Positions 32,619 to 39,625 of a DNA stretch of 42,074 bases are shown one piece after another. Each line of letters starts with the position of its first letter. Position 1 is the first letter of the stretch. Source of the stretch: Myxococcales bacterium (GTDB lineage Bacteria; Myxococcota_A; Polyangia; Polyangiales; Polyangiaceae); the NCBI GenBank assembly GCA_016191785.1, contig JACPVJ010000080.1, forward strand, positions 1-42,074, in the 5' to 3' direction. The translations under genes were made by a program, and so were the position numbers. Under the pieces are notes generated by a model. The model saw only the letters and a program-made list of their open reading frames with translations. It searched no databases and was not told the DNA's origin.

Positions 32619-34597
32619 CTTTTGCGCCCGAGCCTGGTCCGTGGCCGTCCGTCGCGATCGACGGCGAGCTCGAGCGCGCCGAGCGCGAGTTCCTGCACAC
32701 CAACGGGGCGGGTGCGTACGCCATGAGCACGCTCGCGTTGATGCACACCCGCCGCCACCACGGCCTGCTCGTCGCGGCTCTCGAGCCACCCCTCGACCGC
32801 TGGGTGATCTTGAGCCACGCCGAGACGACGGTCACCGTGGCGGGTCGGCCGTTCAAGCTGGCGACTCACCAGTTCCCAGGTGTCGCGCCGACCCTGGGCT
32901 ATCGCAACCTGAAGAGCTTCGCTCAAGATCCGTTGCCGCGCTGGACGTACCGACTGGGCAAGGGGGTGATCGAGCGCACGCTGGCGCTGGCTCGTGGCAA
33001 GAACGCCGTGGTGCTGCGCTATCGCTGGCAAGGAAGCTCGCCAGCGCGCATCTCACTCATGCCGCTCATGCCCATGCGTCGCATCGAGCAGCTGGCGCGC
33101 GAGCACGGGGGGATGAAGCAGAAGGTCACGCTCCGCCCCAACGAGGTCGAGGTGCAGCCGGTCTTGGCGATCCCCCCGATCATCTTCTCGCATCGCGGGG
33201 TGTTCATGGGGTCTCCGGACTGGTGGCGTCGCTTCGAGTACACCGAGGACCTGCGTCGCTATCCCGACTTCCAGGAAGACATGTGGACGCCCGGCACGTT
33301 CGAGCTCGGCGTCGAGCCAGGGGCAGAGGTCCACCTGGTGGCTGCCGTGGGCGCGCTGCCCGAAGGCACGCCGGAAGAGATCATGGAAGAGGCGCGCCAG
33401 CACCTCCTTTCCCAGGATCTCGGCTCCGAAGCGTCCGGCTTTCGGCGCACGCTGGCGGTGGCGGCGGACAGCTTCGCGAGCGACGCCTGCGCGCGTCCCG
33501 CCGTGGTTGCCGGCTACCCGTGGCTGGGCGTCGCGTTCCGGGACTGGCTGATCGCGCTCCCGGGCATCCACCTGTCGCGCGGTCGGGTCGCACAGGCCAA
33601 GCGCTCGCTGGCCGAAGCCACGCGGTGGCTCCGCGCGGGCCTCTTGCCCAAAGAGATCCCGGTCGGCAGCCAACGACGCGTGCCGTCGCCCGACGCCACC
33701 CTCTGGCTGTTCGAAGCCGCGCGCGCCGTCTCGGAGGCGTGCGGGCTCGACGACCCCTTCGTGAAGGGCGAGCTCTATCCCGCCCTGGTGCGCGCCTACC
33801 TGCGGCTGCGGGGCCGGCGACTGAAGAAGCTCGCGTGGGCCAACCCCGACGGGTTTTTGCAGACCGAGCCCCCGGAGCCGGGCACCTGGATGGACGCTCG
33901 CGCGGCGGGCGAGCCGGTGACGCCTCGGAACGGGCTGGCCGTCGAACATCAGGCGCTCTGGCATTCGGCGTGCAAGCTGGTGGGCGCCTGGGCGCGCTTC
34001 TACGGGCACCACGCGGTCGAGAGGGCGGCCGAGGCGAGTCGCGCTCTCGTGAGCGCCGCCTTCGGCGCGCGCTTCTGGTGCAACGAGACCGACTACCCCT
34101 TCGATTGCACCAGCTCCGAGCGCGCCAGCGCCGAGTCGTGGGCGGATTCGACGATTCGTCCCAATGCGCTGGTCGCGCTCGCAGTGGCCCCCGAGCTGTT
34201 CGAACCGTGGCAAACCGACGCCGTCATCGCTCGGGCCCGGTCCGAGCTGCTCACGTTTCGTGGCATGAGAACCCTCTCGGTGGAGGATCGCAACTTCGTC
34301 GGCCACTACGAAGGCGACGCCAGCGAGCGCGAACGCGCGCTGCACCAGGGCTCGGCGTGGCCCTACCTCTTGGGCTTCTGGGTGCGGGCGGTCCGGGCAC
34401 AGAACCCGGGCGACGAGGACGTGCGTGCGGAGCTGATCGAGCTGGTCGAAGGGGCAATGCACGGTGGGTCGGTCCTGGGGCACGCGCCGCAGCTGGCCGA
34501 CGGCGAAGAGCCCCACCGCTGGCGAGCCTGCCCGGCCCAGGCCTGGAGCACGGCGCTGCTCTTCGCCGCCCACGGGGGGGATCTGGGAGCAGACTGA
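32615..34597 (+). CDS. glycogen debranching enzyme (amylo-alpha-1,6-glucosidase, archaeal/bacterial type)
   Basis: The protein has 660 residues from GTG 32615, overlapping aroE by four bases. The N-terminal domain is of the GDE_N type: EREFLHTNGAGAYAMSTLALMHTRRHHGLLVA. The C-terminal alpha/alpha-barrel shows AGYPWLGVAFRDWLIALPG, then GTWMDAR (catalytic Asp candidate), then RNGLAVEHQALWHSA and GSAWPYLLGFWVRA. It should release alpha-1,6-linked glucose from glycogen branches. There is no signal peptide, as expected for a cytoplasmic enzyme. Its stop and the next ATG overlap (TGATG), placing it with a histidine kinase rather than other glg genes. Confidence 0.92.
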   Translation: MTFAPEPGPWPSVAIDGELERAEREFLHTNGAGAYAMSTLALMHTRRHHGLLVAALEPPLDRWVILSHAETTVTVAGRPFKLATHQFPGVAPTLGYRNLKSFAQDPLPRWTYRLGKGVIERTLALARGKNAVVLRYRWQGSSPARISLMPLMPMRRIEQLAREHGGMKQKVTLRPNEVEVQPVLAIPPIIFSHRGVFMGSPDWWRRFEYTEDLRRYPDFQEDMWTPGTFELGVEPGAEVHLVAAVGALPEGTPEEIMEEARQHLLSQDLGSEASGFRRTLAVAADSFASDACARPAVVAGYPWLGVAFRDWLIALPGIHLSRGRVAQAKRSLAEATRWLRAGLLPKEIPVGSQRRVPSPDATLWLFEAARAVSEACGLDDPFVKGELYPALVRAYLRLRGRRLKKLAWANPDGFLQTEPPEPGTWMDARAAGEPVTPRNGLAVEHQALWHSACKLVGAWARFYGHHAVERAAEASRALVSAAFGARFWCNETDYPFDCTSSERASAESWADSTIRPNALVALAVAPELFEPWQTDAVIARARSELLTFRGMRTLSVEDRNFVGHYEGDASERERALHQGSAWPYLLGFWVRAVRAQNPGDEDVRAELIELVEGAMHGGSVLGHAPQLADGEEPHRWRACPAQAWSTALLFAAHGGDLGAD

Positions 34598-35514
34598 TGG
34601 CATCGCGCGAGCTCGGCTACCGCAGGATCGTCATCTTGCTCGTCGCGCTGATCGTCGTGCCGACGGCGCTCTTGCTCACCGTGGGAGCGGTGATGCTCTT
34701 TCTCGGAGAGATGCAGGCCAACCTGCTGATGGGCATCCTCGTCGTCAGCTTCAGCGGGGCGTCGGTGACCGGTGTGATTCTGGTCTGGGTGTTCGTGCGG
34801 CGCGAGGCCAACCTCTCGCGGTTGCAGAGCGACTTCGTGTCCAAGGTCTCCCACGAGCTCAGAACTCCGCTCACGTCGATCCGGCTCTTCGCGGAGACCT
34901 TGGCGCTGCGCCGCGGTGACGTGGCGGCCGAGGACAAGTGCATCGAGGGGTTGGCTCGCGAGAGCATGCGCCTTCAGGAGCTGATCGACCGCCTGCTGGA
35001 CTGGGGCCGAATGGAGAGCGGGCGCAAAGAGTTCACCCTCGAACGCACCACCGTTCAGGACGTCGTGCAGAAGACCACCGCCGCGTTTGCTCCCGTGCTG
35101 GAGCGACGGCGCGCGGTGTTCGAGGTCGAACTCCCAGAGGACGACTTGTTCATCGAAGCCGACCGCGCCGCGCTGTGCGACGCGCTCTTGAACCTCTTGA
35201 CCAACGCCATCAAGTACGGCGGCGACCCCCCGGAGATCCGCTTCTCGGTGCAGGCCGGGCCCAAAGAGGTGCGCTTCGTCGTCAAGGACAACGGGCAGGG
35301 GCTCGAGCAGCGCGAGCACTCGCGCATCTTCGAGAAGTTCTACCGGGTGGACGACCGGCTCTCCCGCGAGCGCGAGGGCTCGGGGCTGGGTCTGGCCATC
35401 GTGAAGCACGTGGTCCGCGCTCATCGGGGCCGCGTCGAGGTCGAGAGCGCGCCCGGCCAGGGCAGCGCGTTCTCGGTCGTGATATCTCGAAAGGGCGAGC
35501 ATGCCGATGCCTGA
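34597..35514 (+). CDS. sensor histidine kinase with two-helix N-terminus
   Basis: The protein has 305 residues. Two membrane helices (~11-36 and ~43-67) are separated by a loop of only about six residues, so there is no periplasmic sensor domain; such kinases may sense within the membrane or through a partner. The phospho-acceptor is His86 in KVSHELRTPLTS. The ATPase domain has NLLTNAIKYGG, DNGQGL, EKFYRVDD and GSGLGLAIVKHVV. The 3' end overlaps the response regulator by 14 bases, so they form a cognate pair. Its start is coupled to the debranching enzyme stop. Confidence 0.94.
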   Translation: MASRELGYRRIVILLVALIVVPTALLLTVGAVMLFLGEMQANLLMGILVVSFSGASVTGVILVWVFVRREANLSRLQSDFVSKVSHELRTPLTSIRLFAETLALRRGDVAAEDKCIEGLARESMRLQELIDRLLDWGRMESGRKEFTLERTTVQDVVQKTTAAFAPVLERRRAVFEVELPEDDLFIEADRAALCDALLNLLTNAIKYGGDPPEIRFSVQAGPKEVRFVVKDNGQGLEQREHSRIFEKFYRVDDRLSREREGSGLGLAIVKHVVRAHRGRVEVESAPGQGSAFSVVISRKGEHADA

Positions 35515-36199
35515 GCTCAGGAAGCGCATCCTGATCGTCGAGGACGACGAGAGCATCACGCTCGGCCTCCGCATGAACCTCGAGGCCGAGGGCTACGACG
35601 TGATCGTCGCCACCGACGGCGAGAGTGGGCTCGGTGCCGCACGCGCGCCCGACGTGGCGCTGGTGATCTTGGACATCATGCTGCCCAAGATGAACGGCCT
35701 CGAGATCTTGCGACAGCTCCGGGGCGAGGGCTGCAAGACGCCGATCGTGTTGCTCTCGGCCCGCGGAGCGGAGCTCGACAAAGTGATGGGGCTCGAGCTC
35801 GGCGCCGAGGACTACATCACCAAGCCCTTCAGCTTGGCCGAGCTCCTCGCGCGGGTGAAGGCGCAGCTTCGTCGCGACGCCATCGCCCGCCCGGGCAATC
35901 GGATCGTGCAGGCCGGGAAGCTCGCCATCAACATCGAAGCGCGCGAAGTGCTGCGCGCCGGCGAACCCGTTCCGCTCACGGCGACCGAGTTCGACCTCTT
36001 GCTCTGCCTGCTCGAAGAGGCCGGCCGAGTCCTCTCGCGGGAGCAGATCTTGAAGCGCGTCTGGGGCCCCGGCCACCACGGGACGCCGCGGACCATCGAC
36101 AACTTCATGCTTCAGCTCCGGGCCAAGCTCGAGGACGACCCGGCCGAGCCGGCTCACCTGCTCACCGTGCGGGGCGTGGGGTATCGGTTCCAAGCGTGA
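35501..36199 (+). CDS. OmpR-family response regulator
   Basis: The protein has 232 residues from ATG 35501; a second ATG two codons on is equally possible. The receiver has Asp15-Asp16, phospho-acceptor Asp58 in LVILDIMLPKMNG, the Ser of LLSARG and Lys in YITKPFS. The C-terminal winged helix is of the OmpR type (LTATEFDLLLCLLEEAGRVLSREQI, then RTIDNFMLQLRAKLEDD and VRGVGYRF). It is the partner of the kinase that overlaps it and closes the xseA-to-regulator operon. Target promoters cannot be read from the window. Confidence 0.96.
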   Translation: MPMPELRKRILIVEDDESITLGLRMNLEAEGYDVIVATDGESGLGAARAPDVALVILDIMLPKMNGLEILRQLRGEGCKTPIVLLSARGAELDKVMGLELGAEDYITKPFSLAELLARVKAQLRRDAIARPGNRIVQAGKLAINIEAREVLRAGEPVPLTATEFDLLLCLLEEAGRVLSREQILKRVWGPGHHGTPRTIDNFMLQLRAKLEDDPAEPAHLLTVRGVGYRFQA

Positions 36200-36210
36200 T
36201 GGTTTTGCGT

Positions 36211-36216
36211 TAGAAC
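36211..36216 (+). promoter_or_regulatory. putative -10 (TAGAAC) of the DUF3293 gene
   Basis: TAGAAC lies nine bases before GTG 36226 in the 26-base gap after the response regulator. No ribosome binding site is visible. Confidence 0.4.
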
Positions 36217-36225
36217 CGCCCCTCG

Positions 36226-36693
36226 GTGGACCAGAACCTACTTCGCTCCTACTTCGCGACCGTCTACGAGCTGCCGTCCGAGTCGGGGCTCGTGCGCGTG
36301 TCGCTCGATGGCGAGATCGTCCAGGACGTGGGCGCCTTGCCCGAGCTGCTCCGACGGGACTTCGCGATCCTGACCGCCTACAACCCGCGCAGCATGCTCT
36401 TGCCGCGGCGGGTGAACGAGGTTCGTCACCACGTGATGCGCGACTTGCTGATTCTCGGCTGCTATCGCGTCGAGCACTGCGTCGGCTACGACGAAGAGCC
36501 AGAGGGCGTCTGGCGCGAGCCGGCCTGGCTGGCGCACGGCATCGAGCGTGAAGAGGCCATCTATTTCGGGCGCACCTTCCGCCAGAACACCATCGTGGTC
36601 TGCCAGAACGCACGACCCGAGCTGATCGTCACCGACCCCACCTGTGACGAGATCGGCCGCACCTACGTCGGGAACTGGCGAATTCGGAACTGA
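36226..36693 (+). CDS. DUF3293 family protein
   Basis: The protein has 155 residues from GTG 36226. It has the family pattern: FAILTAYNPRSMLLPRRVNEVRHHVMRDLLILGCYRVEHCVGYD, then GVWREPAWLAHGI and EEAIYFGRTFRQNTIVVCQ. Length and order match DUF3293. No signal peptide or membrane segment is present and no biochemical role is known to me. It lies between the response regulator and a small exported protein, with its own TAGAAC element. Confidence 0.85.
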   Translation: MDQNLLRSYFATVYELPSESGLVRVSLDGEIVQDVGALPELLRRDFAILTAYNPRSMLLPRRVNEVRHHVMRDLLILGCYRVEHCVGYDEEPEGVWREPAWLAHGIEREEAIYFGRTFRQNTIVVCQNARPELIVTDPTCDEIGRTYVGNWRIRN

Positions 36694-36702
36694 GCGTCCT
36701 GT

Positions 36703-36708
36703 GATAGT
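36703..36708 (+). promoter_or_regulatory. putative extended -10 (TGT-GATAGT) of the PDZ-like gene
   Basis: GATAGT, preceded by TG one base away, lies nine bases before GTG 36718. The position repeats the pattern seen at other promoter-proximal genes in the window. Confidence 0.35.
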
Positions 36709-36717
36709 CTTCGGGTC

Positions 36718-37332
36718 GTGGTGCGTTCCCGGGCGCTGGCTCTCGCACTGATTCTCCCGCTGCCCGCGCTGGCGCTGGGCGGCAATGCGCTCGCCGATCT
36801 GCTCGGGCGAGAGGCGGGGCGCGGCCTGGCCACGGTCAGCAGCCGCTGGCTCCGGCCGCCCACGGCGAAGCCCCCGCCGCTGTTCGTCGAAGCCGAGGCC
36901 CTGCCCGACGCGCCCGATGGCGTCGCGCTGGCTCGCGTCGCTGCGCGTCCGGGCCCGGTCGCCCGGGTCGCGCCCGCTCCGACGAAGGGCATCCGGGTGC
37001 GCGCCGATGCGGTGCTGCGCTTGGCGAACGGTGGCGCGCGGCCCGGCGGCGTCCCGGTGCCCGCCCGTGGCGATCGCCCCGCTGGGCTCGCGCTCACCGG
37101 CGTGAGCGCCCTGGGCATCGGGCTGGTCGACGGCGACGTGCTCACCCACGCGGCAGGCCGCCCGGCGCTCTCGCCGGGCGACGTGATCGGCGTGGTGATC
37201 GGCTCGCGGGCGTCCCAAGCGCCCGAGATCTGGGGGCGGTTCTGGCGCAATGGCGAGCCGTGGAACCTGGTCGTCGAACAGCCGTACCCCCGCGGCAAGC
37301 GGCGCCCGCCGAGCGAGCGCTCGGGCAGCTGA
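36718..37332 (+). CDS. exported protein with GspC/PDZ-like C-terminal segment
   Basis: The protein has 204 residues from GTG 36718; the next codon is also GTG and equally possible. Residues ~1-27 look like a signal peptide or membrane anchor (ALALALILPLPALALGG). A Pro/Ala-rich stretch follows. Residues ~120-195 (GLALTGVSALGIGLVDGDVLTHAAGR, then PGDVIGVVIGSR) resemble the PDZ-like fold seen in GspC-type secretion proteins or peptidase adaptors. The hallmark GLGF-type loop is not clear, so the assignment is tentative. The tail is basic (PRGKRRPPSERSGS). No neighbouring gene explains the role. Confidence 0.65.
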   Translation: MVRSRALALALILPLPALALGGNALADLLGREAGRGLATVSSRWLRPPTAKPPPLFVEAEALPDAPDGVALARVAARPGPVARVAPAPTKGIRVRADAVLRLANGGARPGGVPVPARGDRPAGLALTGVSALGIGLVDGDVLTHAAGRPALSPGDVIGVVIGSRASQAPEIWGRFWRNGEPWNLVVEQPYPRGKRRPPSERSGS

Positions 37333-37369
37333 CGGCTCGGAAGCGCGCGTTGGCGCTGCGGCACCGCGG

Positions 37370-39619
37370 CTAGCGGAAGCGTGGAACGTACTTCGTCACG
37401 CTCTTGTAGGGGTCGGGCCATTCGAGCTCGTAGCCCTGATCGCTGGCGGCGTGGCGCGTCCAGTAAGGGTCGAAGAGGTGGGCGCGCGCCAGCACGCAGA
37501 GGTCGGCCCGGCCCGCAGCGATGATGCTGTTTGCGTCCGACCACGACGAGATGTTCCCGACGGTCATGGTGGGGACGGCCGCTTCGAGGCGAACCCGCTC
37601 GCTGAAGGGTGTCTGGAACAAACGGCCGTAGCTCGGCTGGGCATCGCGCACGGTTTGGCCCGCCGAGACGTCGATGATGTCCGCGCCGTGGGCCTTCAAG
37701 AGCGCCGCGGCGGTGACGACGTCGCCGAGGTCGATGCCGCCGGGCGCCCAGTCACAGGCCGAGAGGCGCACGCTGATCGGCTTGTGCTCGGGCCATGCCC
37801 GGCGCACGGCGTCGAAGACCTCGAGCGGGTAGCGCATGCGCTGCTCGATCGGGCCCCCGTACTCGTCGTCACGACGGTTGGTGAGCGGCGAGATGAAGCT
37901 CGCGAGCAAGTAGCCATGGGCGGCGTGGAGCTCGAGCAGGTCGAACCCCGCGTCGTTCGCCAGCCCCGCTGCCCGCACGAAGTCCGCCGTGACCGCGTCC
38001 ATGTCGGCGCGAGTCATGGCGCGGGGGAGCGGGCTCGACGGCAGGTAGGGGAGGGGAGACGCTGCAAGCAGCGGCCACCCACCGGTTTCGAGCGGCTGGT
38101 CGGCGCCCTCCCACGGCCGCCGAGTCGCTCCCTTGCGACCCGCGTGGGCGAGCTGGACCCCGATCTTGGCGGTGGTGTGGCGGTGCACGAACTCGACCAC
38201 GCGCCGGAACGCGGCCGCGTGCTCTGGGCGGTAGAGCCCCGCGCAGCCGGGGGTGATGCGTCCGTCGGCGCTCACGTCCGTCATCTCGGTGAGCACCAGG
38301 CCCGCGCCGCCCACCGCCCGGCTTCCCAGGTGGACCAGGTGCCAGTCGTCGATCGTTCCGTCCGTCGCCGAGTACTGGCACATGGGCGAGACCACGATGC
38401 GGTTGTCCAGCACCAGGTCGCGCAGGCGATACGGCGTGAACATGGGCGGAGCTCCCGAGGGCACCGCGCGCCCGGACTGCGCGCTCGCGTCCTTTGCGAC
38501 CAGCGCATCGACAGCCTGGACGAAGCTCGGGTCCCGGCGCGCGAGATTGTCGTGGGTGACCCGCAGGCTACGCGTCAGCAGGCTGAACGCGAACCGGACG
38601 GGATCGAGCTTCAGGTAGCGTTCGGTGTTCTCGAACCACTCCAGGCTCACCTGGGCGGAGCGCTGGATGGCTTCGACCTCGGGCCGCCGGTTGGCCTCGT
38701 AAGCCCCGAGGGCGCCCTCGAGGCTCGGTTGGGAAACCACGGCGTCGCGGAGGGCGATGCAGTCTTCCATGGCGAGCTTGGTCCCCGAGCCGATGGAGTA
38801 GTGGGCGGTGTGGGCGGCGTCACCCATCAGTACGACCCTCTGGTGGTGCCACGCGCGGTTCTTCACCGTCGGAAACGCGCGCCAGATGCTGCGGTTCTTC
38901 TGCAGGCGGTGCCCTCGAAGCTCGGCAGCGAACAAGCGCTCGGCGTACGCCAAGGTGTCGTCTTCGCTCGCGCGGTCGAGCCCCGCCTTCTTCCACGTCG
39001 CTTCCGTGCACTCCAAGATGAAGGTCGAAGCGCACTCTTCGTAGCGATAGGCGTGCACGCGAAACAGGCCGTGCTCGTTCTCGCGGAAGTAGAACGTGAA
39101 TGCCTCGAACGGGAACGTGGTGCCGAGCCACACGAAGCGATTGGGGCGGAAGTCGAGGTCGGGAGCGAGGTGCGCGCCGAGCTCGCTGCGCACGGCGCTG
39201 TTCACCCCGTCAGCCGCCACCACCAGGTCGTGGCCCTGCTCGAGCTCGGCGAGCCCGGGGGCCTCGCGCTCGAAGTGGATCACCACTCCGAGCTCCCGGG
39301 CTCGCGCCTGCAAGATGTCCAGGAGCTTCTGCCGGCTCATCCCAGCGAAGCCGTGCCCCGTCGAGCGCAGCACGCGCCCCCCGAAGTGGATGTCGATGTC
39401 GTTCCAGTGGGCGAAGCTGGCGGTGATGGCCGCGTGGCTCTCGGGATCGGCCGCGGCCAGGTTGCCCAGGGTGGCGTCCGAGAACACGACCCCGAAGCCG
39501 AACGTGTCATTGGGTCGATTCCGCTCCCAGACCGTCACCTGGTGCGCGGGGTCGACCCGCTTCATCAAGATCCCGAAATACAGCCCCGCCGGCCCGCCGC
39601 CGATGCACGCGATCTTCAT
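37370..39619 (-). CDS. bifunctional salicylyl-CoA 5-hydroxylase / flavin oxidoreductase (monooxygenase-OYE fusion)
   Basis: The protein has 749 residues from ATG 39619. Residues 1-~390 form a class A flavin monooxygenase: ACIGGGPAGLYFGI (FAD fingerprint), VAADGVNSAVR, and GDAAHTAHYSIGSGTKLAMEDCIAL. Residues ~398-749 form an Old Yellow Enzyme-type domain of the YqjM class: MFTPYRLRDLVLDNRIVVSPMCQYSA, QLAHAGRKG, LELHAAHGYLLASFISPLTNRRDDEYGG and GRADLCVLARAHL. The same fusion is known for salicylyl-CoA 5-hydroxylases and for 2-aminobenzoyl-CoA monooxygenase/reductase, so an aryl-CoA is the probable substrate. No ring-cleavage or CoA-ligase gene is in the window. It follows the amidohydrolase gene after six bases. 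Confidence 0.9.
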   Translation of the reverse strand: MKIACIGGGPAGLYFGILMKRVDPAHQVTVWERNRPNDTFGFGVVFSDATLGNLAAADPESHAAITASFAHWNDIDIHFGGRVLRSTGHGFAGMSRQKLLDILQARARELGVVIHFEREAPGLAELEQGHDLVVAADGVNSAVRSELGAHLAPDLDFRPNRFVWLGTTFPFEAFTFYFRENEHGLFRVHAYRYEECASTFILECTEATWKKAGLDRASEDDTLAYAERLFAAELRGHRLQKNRSIWRAFPTVKNRAWHHQRVVLMGDAAHTAHYSIGSGTKLAMEDCIALRDAVVSQPSLEGALGAYEANRRPEVEAIQRSAQVSLEWFENTERYLKLDPVRFAFSLLTRSLRVTHDNLARRDPSFVQAVDALVAKDASAQSGRAVPSGAPPMFTPYRLRDLVLDNRIVVSPMCQYSATDGTIDDWHLVHLGSRAVGGAGLVLTEMTDVSADGRITPGCAGLYRPEHAAAFRRVVEFVHRHTTAKIGVQLAHAGRKGATRRPWEGADQPLETGGWPLLAASPLPYLPSSPLPRAMTRADMDAVTADFVRAAGLANDAGFDLLELHAAHGYLLASFISPLTNRRDDEYGGPIEQRMRYPLEVFDAVRRAWPEHKPISVRLSACDWAPGGIDLGDVVTAAALLKAHGADIIDVSAGQTVRDAQPSYGRLFQTPFSERVRLEAAVPTMTVGNISSWSDANSIIAAGRADLCVLARAHLFDPYWTRHAASDQGYELEWPDPYKSVTKYVPRFR

Positions 39620-39625
39620 GGCCGG

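Noticed and set aside
31709..34597. Long frame in which the debranching enzyme is preceded by ~300 residues overlapping aroE
   Set aside because: The first ~300 residues are out-of-frame aroE sequence; the GTG at 32615 begins the GDE N-terminal domain.
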